The notes beneath the pieces are model-generated. The model did not search any database. It had not been told where the DNA came from and saw nothing but the letters and a program-made list of their open reading frames with translations. The position numbers were made by a program, and so were the translations under genes. A stretch of DNA of 64,000 bases from Agromyces ramosus (GTDB lineage Bacteria; Actinomycetota; Actinomycetes; Actinomycetales; Microbacteriaceae). Position 1 is the stretch's first letter. Each line of letters opens with the position of its first letter. This document shows positions 1 to 8,975 of the stretch, piece by piece. Location: NCBI RefSeq assembly GCF_030817175.1, contig NZ_JAUSYY010000001.1:1178001-1242000 (forward strand). Direction: 5' to 3'.

Positions 1-910
1 GGGGCAGCGCCACGGTGGTGAGCGGCGGGTACAGGCTCGAGGCGATCGGGTCCTGGTCGTCGAAGCCCACGATCGACACGTCGGCAGGGATCACCAGGCC
101 GAGCTCCGCCACGGCCCGGTAGGCGCCCATCGCCATGCGGTCGTTGTAGCAGAACACCGCGGTGGGGCGCGTCGCCGGGTCGGCTCCGTGGTCGAGCAGG
201 CGCATGGTGGCCTCGTAGCCGCCGATCGCCTCCGACTCGGCCTCCGCGACGAACCGGTCGGGGTCGAGGCCGGCCGCCATCATGCCGTCGCGGTAGCCCT
301 GCAGACGACCGCGGGTCGCGGGCACGTCGACCGAGCTCGCCGCGAACGCGATGCGCCGGTGCCCGCGGCGAACGAGCAGGTCGACGACGGATGCCGCGCC
401 GGCCCGCTCGTCGGGCAGCACCGACGGGATCTCACCGTCGCGGTCGCGCGCGCCGATCAGCACCGCCGGAACCGCGTGCAGTTCGTCGGGCGGCACGACC
501 TCGTCGTGGTAGACGGTGGCATAGATGATGCCGTCGGCCTGCCGGTCGATGAACGCCTGGATCTGCGAGGACTCGACGTCGACGCTCGTGCTGAGCCGGG
601 AGTTGATGATCGCGAGGGTGAGGTTGTTGCGGCTCGCCTCCTCCTGCGCTCCCAGGATGATGCGACCGGCGTGCGGGGTGGTGGCGATCTCCTCGGTGAG
701 CAGTCCCACCATCCCCGACGCCTGCGTGCGAAGGCCGCGCGCGAGCCGGTTGGGCTGGTAGCCGAGCTCGGCCGCGGACTCGCGCACACGCGCCTTCGTC
801 TCGTCGCTCGTGCGGGTGTGCGGGGTGTCGTTGAGCACGTGCGAGACGGTCGTCACCGAGACGCCTGCCGCCGCCGCGACGTCGCGTATGCCGACCTGTT
901 TGTGAGGCAT
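1..910 (-). CDS. LacI-family transcriptional regulator (3' end outside window)
   Basis: DNA-binding repressor of the LacI/GalR family. The first 303 residues are visible and the C-terminus runs off the left edge. The protein begins MPHKQVGIRDVAAAAGVS, the classical LacI helix-turn-helix, followed by the hinge segment (LGYQPNRLARGL) and a periplasmic-binding-like sensor domain. The visible part ends in the conserved IVGFDDQDPIAS region. The ATG lies at 908-910. It is the last gene of a minus-strand run: binding protein, two permeases, GH91 enzyme, then this gene 79 bases further on. It therefore probably senses the sugar imported by that operon and represses the promoter near 5640-5690. The effector is not identifiable from sequence. 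Confidence 0.93.
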   Translation of the reverse strand, partial: MPHKQVGIRDVAAAAGVSVTTVSHVLNDTPHTRTSDETKARVRESAAELGYQPNRLARGLRTQASGMVGLLTEEIATTPHAGRIILGAQEEASRNNLTLAIINSRLSTSVDVESSQIQAFIDRQADGIIYATVYHDEVVPPDELHAVPAVLIGARDRDGEIPSVLPDERAGAASVVDLLVRRGHRRIAFAASSVDVPATRGRLQGYRDGMMAAGLDPDRFVAEAESEAIGGYEATMRLLDHGADPATRPTAVFCYNDRMAMGAYRAVAELGLVIPADVSIVGFDDQDPIASSLYPPLTTVALP

Positions 911-989
911 CCGTCTCCCTGTTCTCATCTCACCGTCTCACCTTCGTGCCACTCCGTACCCGACCCTGCGCCCGGCGCGTCGCCATTGC

Positions 990-2333
990 CTAGCCGGAGG
1001 CGATCGCAGGCGTGGCCCTGAACGCGTTCGCAGCCCGGTCGACGACGACTTGGGCGTCGGTTCCGGAATCCAGGATCGTGTTCCGCGCTGAATCGGGGTC
1101 GACCCGGACGGCCGTGACGGCGAGGCTGTCCGAAGCCTCGGTCGTCAGCAAGGCGTCCACCTGGGCTGAGAAGCAGGAGTCGCTCGACGTGGCATGCACG
1201 TCCATCGCGACGACGTGGTTGCTGGAGACGTAGTTGCCGCTTCCCGCCACGAGTCGGATGATGACGGGGCTCGCGCCGGTCGGACGTATGGTCTCCGCGT
1301 CGACCACCTCGGAGAAGTGGTTGCCGATCACGGAATTGTTGCTGCCGTCGACGCGGAGGAGTCCGGCGAGGTCGTCCAGTCCATTCCCGACGCCCAGGAA
1401 CGGGGTCCACGGCTCTTGGTCGCGCAGGAAGTGGTTCGTGGCCACGAGGTTCTCCGAGCTGTTCGCCGCGAGGACCACCATGCCCGGATAGAACGAGTGC
1501 AGACGGTTGCCCGTGATACTCGAACGTGTGACGCCGTCGAGATGGACGCTGCTCGCGCCACGGGGGAAGACGTTGTTGGCGGTGATCAGCAGCCCGCCGT
1601 GGTTCTCGGCATAGATCGAGTGTCCCCTGAAGCCGGCTCCGATCAGGTTGTCGGTGATCTTCGACGCCTGTCCCCACCCACGCAGCTCGATGCAACTCCC
1701 GCATTCGGCGATGAAGTTGTCGTGGACGGAGAGCGCGTCGGCGTTGTAGATCGTCAGAGCGTGCTCGAGGTACACGAACCCCATGCCGGTGATGCGGAAC
1801 GAGTCGTTGGCGCTGCCGACGTAGATGCCCGTCTTGCCGTTGACGTAGGTGTTCTCCGGGTGGCGCTCCGAGCCGTCTCCGTCGAAGTGCATCCCGTCGA
1901 TGCAGAAGTTCGCGAATTCGACCGAGCTGATCCGGGGGCTTCCGCTTCGCTCGATTGAGAAGGCGGCGCCCTTGGACTCGTCCACCTCTCCCGCGATGGG
2001 AAGGTCCACGACAATACGGCTGCCCCCGGGCCACAGCTCGTGCAGATCGGGCCACTCGTCTTCAGGGACGTTGAACCGGATGCTCGACGAGGTGAAGCCA
2101 TGTCCCGAGCCCTCGATCCTGAGGAAGCTGACGTCGATCACCACCTGCGTACGAAGGTGGTAGTCGCCTGGCGGTACGTAGATCACCGCGCCGGGCTTGC
2201 CACCGTGGTGCTCATCGGTGGCCGTCTGTCGCGCCTTGATGTCGGCGATGATGCTGTTGATGACCTCGCCGATGTCCTCGGCCGCATCGCCGACCGGCCA
2301 CGTCGTCACGTCGTAGCAGTTGACGCTTGGCAT
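990..2333 (-). CDS. GH91 difructose-anhydride III hydrolase / inulin fructotransferase
   Basis: Glycoside hydrolase family 91 protein of 447 aa. Family members either convert inulin to difructose anhydride (EC 4.2.2.17/18) or open DFA III to inulobiose. The right-handed beta-helix sequence matches inulin fructotransferases as I remember them along most of its length: VTTWPVGDAAEDIG near the start, then GKPGAVIYVPPGDYHLRTQV, GSGHGFTSSSIRFN, NDSFRITGMGFVYLEHAL, FIAECGSCIEL and HSFYPGMV. The ATG at 2331-2333 has an AAGGGCG ribosome site; the 24 in-frame codons upstream look non-coding. No signal peptide is present, whereas secreted inulin fructotransferases have one. The length is close to that of intracellular DFA III hydrolases (about 445 aa). 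With a sugar importer directly upstream, an intracellular hydrolase acting on imported DFA III fits best. Family certain, exact reaction uncertain. Confidence 0.88.
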   Translation of the reverse strand: MPSVNCYDVTTWPVGDAAEDIGEVINSIIADIKARQTATDEHHGGKPGAVIYVPPGDYHLRTQVVIDVSFLRIEGSGHGFTSSSIRFNVPEDEWPDLHELWPGGSRIVVDLPIAGEVDESKGAAFSIERSGSPRISSVEFANFCIDGMHFDGDGSERHPENTYVNGKTGIYVGSANDSFRITGMGFVYLEHALTIYNADALSVHDNFIAECGSCIELRGWGQASKITDNLIGAGFRGHSIYAENHGGLLITANNVFPRGASSVHLDGVTRSSITGNRLHSFYPGMVVLAANSSENLVATNHFLRDQEPWTPFLGVGNGLDDLAGLLRVDGSNNSVIGNHFSEVVDAETIRPTGASPVIIRLVAGSGNYVSSNHVVAMDVHATSSDSCFSAQVDALLTTEASDSLAVTAVRVDPDSARNTILDSGTDAQVVVDRAANAFRATPAIASG

Positions 2334-2415
2334 GGCTTGATCGCCCTTCGTGTCGTGATTTCTTCGGTCTTGACCGCGCATGTGCGACCTACTCGCGCCA
2401 TTCATGTGCCGTCGC

Positions 2416-3255
2416 TCAGCCCTTGACGGCGCCGAGGGTGAGCCCGGCGACGATGTGCCGCTGGAGGAGGAGGGTGAGGAGGATGACGGGCACGGAGTAG
2501 ACGGCGGCGAGCGCCGTCATCCCCGCCCAGTCGAGGCCGAACTGGGTCTGGAAGTTCGCGATGACGATCGGCGTCGTCTGCGCCCGCACGCTCGTGAGCA
2601 GGAGGGCGAAGAGGAACTCGTTCCACGATGCGAGGAACGCGAAGATCGCCGTGACGGCCAGGCCTCCCGTGACGACGGGCAGCACGACCCGCCACAGGGC
2701 CTGCAGCCTGGAGCATCCGTCGACCTTCGCCGCTTCGTCGAGCTCGTCGGGCACCGCTTCGAAGAAGCTCGCCATGAGCCAGATCGAGAGCGGCAGCGAG
2801 ATCGTCGTATGCGCCAGCGCGAGGCCGAACGAGGTGTCGGTGAGGCCGAGGTTCCGCATCACCTCGATGAGCGGCGCGCCGACCGCGATCGTCGGCACCA
2901 TTCGTGTCACGAGGGCGGCGACGATGAACACCCGACCGCTCGGGGTTCGGAATCGCGTGATGGCGTACGCCGCCGGCACCGCCAGCACGAGCGACAGCAC
3001 GGTCGAGATCACGGCGGTGACGACGCTGTTCACGAGCGCCGCCGGCACGCCGGCCCGACTGAGCGCCGACACGTAGTTCTCGAGGGTCCACACCTCGGGG
3101 AACACCGACGGCGGCACGGCGATCGCGTCGAGCGGTGTCTTGAACGACGTGAGCAGCAGGTAGAGGAACGGGAATCCGTACAGTACGAGCGCGAACGCGA
3201 GCAGCACCCAGAGGATGAGCCGGCTCGTGCGGCCGCGGGTTTCGAGGGGGTTCAT
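2416..3255 (-). CDS. carbohydrate ABC transporter permease (MalG type)
   Basis: Inner-membrane permease of a CUT1-type sugar importer, 279 aa, with about six hydrophobic segments. The cytoplasmic EAA loop that contacts the ATPase is visible as DELDEAAKVDGCSRLQALWR around residues 175-194. The ATG at 3253-3255 overlaps the stop of the upstream permease, so translation is probably coupled. It works with the permease at 3252-4256 and the binding protein at 4261-5580. No ATPase is encoded in the operon. The GH91 gene follows 82 bases downstream, which suggests the imported sugar is a difructose anhydride or a short fructan. Confidence 0.92.
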   Translation of the reverse strand: MNPLETRGRTSRLILWVLLAFALVLYGFPFLYLLLTSFKTPLDAIAVPPSVFPEVWTLENYVSALSRAGVPAALVNSVVTAVISTVLSLVLAVPAAYAITRFRTPSGRVFIVAALVTRMVPTIAVGAPLIEVMRNLGLTDTSFGLALAHTTISLPLSIWLMASFFEAVPDELDEAAKVDGCSRLQALWRVVLPVVTGGLAVTAIFAFLASWNEFLFALLLTSVRAQTTPIVIANFQTQFGLDWAGMTALAAVYSVPVILLTLLLQRHIVAGLTLGAVKG

Positions 3256-4256
3256 CGGGCATTGCCTCCCGGTCGCCAGATCAGTGCGATGGCAGCGATC
3301 GAGACGGCGAGCATCGCGAGGAGGTACACGGTGCCCATCGCACTCGCGAGGCCCGGGTCGCCGAACCGCGTCATCGTGCGGTAGATGAGCAGGCTGAGCG
3401 TCGTCGTGCTGCCCTGCGGACCGCCGTCGGTCTGGATGAGGATGATGTCGAACGCGCGTGCCGCGTCGATGCCGCGGACGATCAGCGCCACGGCGATGAC
3501 GGGTCGCAGCAGCGGGATGATGATGCTGAACAACAGTCGCCAGAAGTTCGCGCCGTCGATGCGCGCGGCCTCGACGACGTCACCCGGGACGTTCTGGAGT
3601 CCCGCGAAGAGCACGAGCGTGATGAACGAGGTCGTCAGCCAGATGTCGGGGATCGCGACCGACAAGAGCGCGATGCTCGGATCGCTCAGCCACTGGATCT
3701 GGTCGGGGCTCGCGATCACGCCCCATTCGAAGAGCAGCTGATTCACGATGCCGAAGTTGTCGATCAGCAGGAATCGCCACAGGAGGCCGGCGACGACCGG
3801 CGCGATCATGAGCGGGTACATGAAGAGCGTGCGGAAGCCGTTCGAGCGACGGCCGAGCGCCGTGAAGAGCAGCGCCACGGCCAGACCGAGCACGAACTCC
3901 GCGGTGACGACGATGGCGGTGTAGAGGATGGTGCGAACGGAAGCGCCCTGGAACGCCTCCGAGGCGAACGCCGCCGCGTAGTTGTCGAAGCCGACGAACT
4001 CGCGGGGGCCGCCCGCGATGGGCGAGATCTCGAAGAAGCTGTCGGCGACGAACTTCACGAGCGGCCAGGCGACGAACACGGCCAGGAAGATCGCGGCCGG
4101 GAGCATGAGCATGAGCGCGAAGCGGCGGTCGCTCATGCTGCGGCGGGGCGGGCGCAGCCGATGCGGCGGGCGCAGCCGATGCGGCGGGGTGCCGCCACCG
4201 GCCGGGGCGACGGTCGTCGCCGCCCCGGCGGGTGCAGTGCTGGTGGAGGTGGGCAT
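3252..4256 (-). CDS. carbohydrate ABC transporter permease (MalF type)
   Basis: Second membrane subunit of the CUT1 importer. The core from MSDRRFALMLMLPAAIF onward has six hydrophobic segments and the EAA loop VVEAARIDGANFWRLLF. Two starts are possible. ATG 4254-4256 lies four bases after the binding-protein stop and would be translationally coupled; it adds a 40-residue Pro/Arg-rich cytoplasmic tail. ATG 4134-4136 lacks a ribosome site. I chose 4256 because of coupling, but the tail is partly encoded by an 18-bp tandem repeat and may be dispensable. The gene's final codons overlap the start of the next permease. Confidence 0.85.
   Translation of the reverse strand: MPTSTSTAPAGAATTVAPAGGGTPPHRLRPPHRLRPPRRSMSDRRFALMLMLPAAIFLAVFVAWPLVKFVADSFFEISPIAGGPREFVGFDNYAAAFASEAFQGASVRTILYTAIVVTAEFVLGLAVALLFTALGRRSNGFRTLFMYPLMIAPVVAGLLWRFLLIDNFGIVNQLLFEWGVIASPDQIQWLSDPSIALLSVAIPDIWLTTSFITLVLFAGLQNVPGDVVEAARIDGANFWRLLFSIIIPLLRPVIAVALIVRGIDAARAFDIILIQTDGGPQGSTTTLSLLIYRTMTRFGDPGLASAMGTVYLLAMLAVSIAAIALIWRPGGNAR
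4149..4184. repeat. 18-bp tandem duplication in the permease N-terminal extension
   Basis: The 18-base unit CGGGCGCAGCCGATGCGG occurs twice head to tail (4149-4166 and 4167-4184). If the upstream permease start is used, it encodes two copies of a His-Arg-Leu-Arg-Pro-Pro unit on the cytoplasmic side. It is probably a replication-slippage duplication without a function of its own. Confidence 0.8.
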
Positions 4257-4260
4257 CGGT

Positions 4261-5580
4261 CTACTCGACGATCGCCTCGATCTGCGCCTTCGCGTCGGCG
4301 AGGAGTGCGGCGTTGTCGGCCCCGGGCTCCACCGCCTTCTGCAGCAACGGCACGAGCACGGAGTCGACGATCTCCTGCCACTGCGGCGTCGCCGGCCGGG
4401 CGAGCGTCTGCGGGGCGTTGAGCGTTTCGAGCAGCGCCTCGTAGTGCTCATTGCCCTCCCCGACCTTCGACTCGAACGCCGAGACGCGGGCCGCGAGGCC
4501 GAGCGACGTGTCGAGCGAGAGCTCGTTGTGCTCGTACGCGAAGCTGATGAATTCCTTCGCCTCGTCCTGCTTGTCGGATGCCGCGGGCACCGACAGGTAC
4601 CAGGCGCCGGGCACGCCGGCGACGCCACCGGGTCCGGCGATCATGGGCGCGGCGCCGATCGAGTCCTTCACGACCGAGTCCTCGGGCGTGGAGGCGTAGG
4701 CGTGGCCCCAGAACCGCATCATCGCGAGCTGCCCCTGGTAGAAGAGGTTCTGCGAGCCGCCCCAGTCGATCTGCGCGGCGCCCGAGGGCGCGTAGGGGAG
4801 GAGGCTCGTGTAGAAGTCGAGCGCCGCGAGGTGCTCGGCGTCGTCGATCGTGACCTCGCCGCTCCCGGCGTCGAGCACCATGTGCTCCTCGCCGGCCTGC
4901 GAGACCGTCGCGAGCCATTCGGTCTCGACCGCGCCCTTCACATCGGTGCCGTAGAGGTCGGTCTGGCCGTCGCCGTCGGTGTCGCGCGTGAAGAACTCCG
5001 CGACATCCGTGTACTCCTCCCAGGTGGCCGGCGGAGCGAGCTCGTAACCGTACTTCGCTTCGAAGTCGGCCTGCTCCTGCGGGTCCTCGAAGAGATCGGT
5101 GCGGTAGAAGAGGATCTCGGAGTTCGTCCAGACCGGCATGCCGACGAACGTGCCGTCGACCTGCGCCTCGCTGACCAGCCCCGGGAACAGGTCGCCTTCC
5201 ACCTCGTCGGTGAAGAGGTCGTCGAGGGGGACGACGCCGTCGGCGAACGCGCTCAGCCAGATCGCGTCGAGTGCGGCGATGTCGAACGACACCTGCCCCG
5301 ACGAGAGCTCTGAGGAGATGCGGTCGTAGAGGCCCGCGTACGGCAGTTCGACGAGCGTCACGGTGGTGCCGGTCTCCTCCTTGTAGGCGTCGGCGACCGG
5401 CTGGAGTTCGGCGAGCCCGCCGCCTTCGACGAGCACGGTCAGTTCGTCGGATCCGGCGCTCGCCTCGCCGCCGCCGACGCCGCAGCCCGACAAGGCCAGC
5501 GCGGATGCCCCGAGGGCGGCGATCGTCATGGTGAGGCGGGTGCGCGTGGCGAACGCCGTCTTGCGTGTGCGAAGCTCCAT
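4261..5580 (-). CDS. sugar ABC transporter substrate-binding lipoprotein
   Basis: Family-1 (CUT1) extracellular solute-binding protein, 439 aa, capturing sugar for the two downstream permeases. An Arg/Lys-rich N-terminus and hydrophobic stretch lead to the lipobox LSGC around residue 30, so it is a lipid-anchored protein on the outer face of the membrane. The body begins ELTVLVEGGGLAELQPVADAY and contains the usual WTNSEILFYRTDLF and AMMRFWG motifs. The ATG at 5578-5580 has a GGAG ribosome site. First gene of the operon running towards the LacI gene at 1-910. The substrate is inferred from the GH91 partner rather than read from the sequence. Confidence 0.93.
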   Translation of the reverse strand: MELRTRKTAFATRTRLTMTIAALGASALALSGCGVGGGEASAGSDELTVLVEGGGLAELQPVADAYKEETGTTVTLVELPYAGLYDRISSELSSGQVSFDIAALDAIWLSAFADGVVPLDDLFTDEVEGDLFPGLVSEAQVDGTFVGMPVWTNSEILFYRTDLFEDPQEQADFEAKYGYELAPPATWEEYTDVAEFFTRDTDGDGQTDLYGTDVKGAVETEWLATVSQAGEEHMVLDAGSGEVTIDDAEHLAALDFYTSLLPYAPSGAAQIDWGGSQNLFYQGQLAMMRFWGHAYASTPEDSVVKDSIGAAPMIAGPGGVAGVPGAWYLSVPAASDKQDEAKEFISFAYEHNELSLDTSLGLAARVSAFESKVGEGNEHYEALLETLNAPQTLARPATPQWQEIVDSVLVPLLQKAVEPGADNAALLADAKAQIEAIVE

Positions 5581-5632
5581 TACTTCGACTCCATTCGTGT
5601 GTGGTGTCAGGGTGCGTGAGGGGGTGGCGAAA

Positions 5633-5647
5633 CGTTTTGCCAAAACG
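5633..5647. promoter_or_regulatory. operator palindrome for the GH91 importer operon
   Basis: The sequence CGTTTTGCCAAAACG has perfect 7-base arms around a central base. It lies just downstream of a minus-strand promoter and before the binding-protein gene, a typical repressor position. It shares the core TGCCAAAA with the inverted repeat at 5699-5727. The likely ligand is the LacI regulator at 1-910. Confidence 0.65.
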
Positions 5648-5657
5648 ATTCGGCATG

Positions 5658-5687
5658 AGCCTATGTCGCCACTGACAACGTGGTCAA
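5658..5687 (-). promoter_or_regulatory. predicted housekeeping promoter of the GH91 importer operon
   Basis: On the minus strand TTGACC (5682-5687) and TAGGCT (5658-5663) are separated by 18 bases. Both are close to vegetative sigma-factor hexamers. The promoter points at the binding-protein gene starting at 5580 and lies between two operator-like repeats. Confidence 0.55.
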
Positions 5688-5698
5688 TAGCTCTCGAA

Positions 5699-5727
5699 TG
5701 CCAAAATGCCGAGTCGCGATTTTGGCA
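5699..5727. promoter_or_regulatory. inverted repeat, probable second operator
   Basis: TGCCAAAAT (5699-5707) and ATTTTGGCA (5719-5727) form perfect 9-base arms with 11 bases between. The half-site matches the core of the operator at 5633-5647. It sits just upstream of the predicted -35 hexamer, so it could support looping or cooperative binding by the same repressor. A weak terminator of the GH2 gene is a less likely reading, since that gene ends at 5835 and no T-rich tract follows. Confidence 0.5.
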
Positions 5728-5834
5728 GGCGCGGCGCCTGGCAGCACCACGGCAGCCACTCGACACTGCATGCGTCGCGACCTCCGAAGTGGCGCGCGCC
5801 ACGTTGGCTGGAGGCGCGCGCCACGTCGGTGACG

Positions 5835-7956
5835 CTAGGCGCTGCGGGCGCCGCGTCGGTTCGGGGGCTCGATCGGTGCGGCATCGACGAAGGTGCGAGC
5901 GAGCACCTCGCCGCCGTCGCCCACGAGCTGGAGGTGGAGCCGTGCGGGTCGGCCACCCGGAGCCGGCGGGATGCGGAGCACCGCGGCATCCGTCACCTCG
6001 AAGGGCCGCGCCTCGGGGGCGGGCACCTCAGCGGCGACGGCCACAGCACCAGCCACCGGGGTCCCAGCCGCCGCCCACGTCGCGACCACACGCCCGCGCA
6101 CCGGCGCCCGCCCGTGGTGCGACACCCGCACGCCGAGGTCGAACGGCGAGGTCGGCACCTCGATGTCAGCGCCCGCGTGCTTCGGCACGAGGTCGACGAT
6201 GAGCACGGTGTCGGCGTTCGCGGATGCGGGATCGAGGCCGCCCCAGTCCTTCGGCCGGCGGTCGGTCGTGAGGAGCCCCGCCATCTCGTGCTCCACGTCG
6301 GCGAGCTCGGTGTAGACGTACCCGGCGAAGCGATCGTGCCGGCGCAGCTCCTGCGTCTGCCAGCGCACGTGCCAGGCACGCTCGAGGCTCGTGAAGCCGG
6401 CGCCGTACTCGCTGTTCACGATCGGCCGCCCCTCGACCGAGAACGACGGCGACCCGGCGAGCGCCTTGTCGACCACGAAGTCGGGGCCGAGCTTCACCGG
6501 CCAGTCGCCACGCCTGCCCGACGCCAGGTCGGCGACGTTCGCCGCCCATGCGGCCGGATCCTCGTCGTAGTAGTGCCAGTCCACGAGATCGGTGCGCACG
6601 TGCGACCAGCCCGAGTTCTCGACGATCGGGCGCGAGTCGTCGAGCGTGCGCAGCGCGTCGTACGCCTGCACTGCGGCATCCGCACGCTCGTCGCTGCCCG
6701 GGATGTCCCAGTCGAGACCCCACTCCTCGTTGTACAGGCCCCAGATCACGATCGACGGATGGTTCCCATCACGCTCGACCATCGGCGCGAGCTGCGCTTC
6801 GAACCCGGCGGCTGCCTCGGCGCTGAAACGGCTCGGGCACGGCGGCTCCGCCCACACGAGCAGGCCCATGCGGTCGGCCTGATGGAGCCAGCGCGGCTCC
6901 TCGAACTTGAGGTGCTTGCGCACGAGCGTGAAGCCGAGATCCCGTGCGAGGTCGAGATCGGCGAGGAGCGCGGCATCCGTCGGCGCGGTGAGTCCGGTTG
7001 TCGGGCCAGTAGCCCTGGTCGAGCACGCCACGGAAGTACATGCGCTCGCCGTTCAGCAGCACGTGCTCGCCGCGGGTCTCGATCGAGCGGAGCCCGGTCG
7101 TCACGACGACCCGGTCGGCGGCAGCGGATGCCCCGTCGCCGGTCGTGAACTCGACGGCATAGAGGTGCGGGTCGGCGGGCGACCAGAGCCGCGGATGCCG
7201 CAGCGGCAGCTCTCCGCGCACCGAGCCGTCCGCCTCGGCGACGAGCTCGATCGACTCCCCCGTGTCGGAGCCCTCGACGACCCGGGCGACCACGCGAGCG
7301 CCGGCCGGCGAGTCGCCCACGAGTCGCCCGGTGATGGCGATCGACGAGAGCGAGTCACCGCGCAGCGCGACCGATTCGAGGTAGGTGCGGCCGCGAGCCT
7401 CGAGCCACACGCTCTGCCAGATGCCCGAGGACGGGGTGAACGAGACGCCGTCGTAGTCGTCACGCGGGATGGAGCGCTGCTTGCCGTGCGGGATCGCCCG
7501 CTTGTCGGCCGGCGCCTCGACCTCGACCCGGAGCTCGACGGTCGAACCCGCGGGTGCGGCATCCGTGACATCGAACTCGAACGAGGTCGTGCCGCCGACG
7601 TGCTCGCCGACGACGACGCCGCCGATGCTCACGACGGCACGGTGGTGCACCGCGCCGAAGCACAGCACGACCCGAGCATCGGCCCACTCGACCGGCACGG
7701 ACACGTCACGCCGGTACGTCGCCTGCTCGAGCCACGTGCGGGCGATGCCCGACGCGGCCGTCTCCCACGCGAACGGCACGGTGATCTCGGCGTCGCCGTC
7801 GATCGAGCTGAACCGCCACGGCCCGTTGAGTGTCATCCAGCGGTCGGAGCGATCACGATCGGGCCGCGGGTACTCGGGTTTCGGGACCGCGACGCCGGTC
7901 GCTGACGCATCGGGTGCGGCGGGCGCGAGCTCGGCACGGTCGAGGGTGTCGGTCAT
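5835..7956 (-). pseudogene. GH2 beta-glycosidase (beta-galactosidase/glucuronidase-like), one frameshift
   Basis: Glycoside hydrolase family 2 enzyme, about 706 aa if the frame is restored. The N-terminal half (MTDTLDRAELAP from ATG 7954-7956) carries the jelly-roll sugar-binding domain (LNGPWRF, FAWETAAS) and the immunoglobulin-like domain. The C-terminal half carries the TIM barrel with the acid/base motif YNEEWG (about residue 409) and the nucleophile motif VNSEYGAG (about residue 515), both intact. Between LDQGYWPDN and GLTAPTDAALL the frame breaks at about 6996, where one extra C on the coding strand fully explains it. It is therefore either a recent inactivation or a sequencing error. 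It has no signal peptide, so it would act on imported oligosaccharide. Last gene of the operon starting at 11352. Confidence 0.88.
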
Positions 7957-8003
7957 GGAGGTGGTGCCTTTCAGGAGTGGGAGGAGCGACGATGCGGGGG
8001 CGC

Positions 8004-8972
8004 CTAGCCCTTGACACTGCCGGCGAGGATTCCGTTGATGAAGTGCTTCTGCAGCACGATGAAGATGATGAGGAGCGGCACCAGCGCGACCGAGCTCGCG
8101 GCGAGCAGCTCGCCCGTGATGGTCGCGTAGTCGGCGCCGATCGTGTTGCCGCTGATGTTCTGGGCGAGTGTCGACAGCACCACCTGCAGGGTCTGCATGG
8201 TGTCGCTCGTCGTCACGACGACCGGCCACACGAAGTCGTTGTAGATGTTCATGACCGTGAGCACTGCGAGTCCTGCGAGCCCCGGCCGGATCACCGGAAC
8301 GACGATGCGCCAGAAGATGCCGAACTCGCCGCATCCGTCGACGCGTGCCGCGTCGAGCAGCTCGTCGGGCACGGCGGAGATCACCTGCCGCATCCAGAAG
8401 ATCGCGAAGGCGTCGATCGCCCCGGGCAGGATGAGCGCCTGGTACGTGTTCACCCACCCGAACTCCTTCATCTCCAGCAGCAGCGGGATGATGAGCACGA
8501 TCGTCGGCAGCATCAGCGTCAGGAGCACCGTGCCGAACAGCACGTTCTTGCCCGGGAAGTCGTACTTCGCGAACGCATAGCCCGCGAGCGGCGCGAAGAA
8601 CATGGTGATCGCGCCCTTCAGCACGAGCACGACCGCCGTGTTCAGGAAGCCGGATGCCAGGGGCACATCGCCGAACATGGCGACGAAGTTGTCGACGGTG
8701 AACTGCGAGGGGTCGAACCCGAGCGGGTCGCGGATGATCTCCACCGCCGGCTTGAACGCCGACACGACCGCCCACGCCACGGGCGCGAGGAACGCGATCG
8801 TGAGCAGCATGAGGAACACCTGCGATCCGACCTGCGACGACTCGCGGCGCGAGCGACGACGGCGAGCGGATGCCGCGGGCAGGTAGGTCTGGGAACCGCT
8901 CGCGGTGTCCCGCAACGCGGCGCCCGAGGCATCCGTCTCCTCGACCTGCGATCCGTGCATGGCAGTGGTCAT
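8004..8972 (-). CDS. carbohydrate ABC transporter permease (MalG type)
   Basis: CUT1 sugar-importer permease, 322 aa. A roughly 45-residue Ser/Arg-rich cytoplasmic N-terminus is followed by six hydrophobic segments. The EAA-type loop reads LLDAARVDGCGEFGIFWR, and the C-terminus VLQKHFINGILAGSVKG is characteristic of MalG-like subunits. The ATG at 8970-8972 has an AAGGA site and lies three bases after the stop of the preceding permease. It is followed by the GH2 gene, implying import of an oligosaccharide that the GH2 enzyme trims. Confidence 0.93.
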   Translation of the reverse strand: MTTAMHGSQVEETDASGAALRDTASGSQTYLPAASARRRRSRRESSQVGSQVFLMLLTIAFLAPVAWAVVSAFKPAVEIIRDPLGFDPSQFTVDNFVAMFGDVPLASGFLNTAVVLVLKGAITMFFAPLAGYAFAKYDFPGKNVLFGTVLLTLMLPTIVLIIPLLLEMKEFGWVNTYQALILPGAIDAFAIFWMRQVISAVPDELLDAARVDGCGEFGIFWRIVVPVIRPGLAGLAVLTVMNIYNDFVWPVVVTTSDTMQTLQVVLSTLAQNISGNTIGADYATITGELLAASSVALVPLLIIFIVLQKHFINGILAGSVKG

Positions 8973-8975
8973 CGA

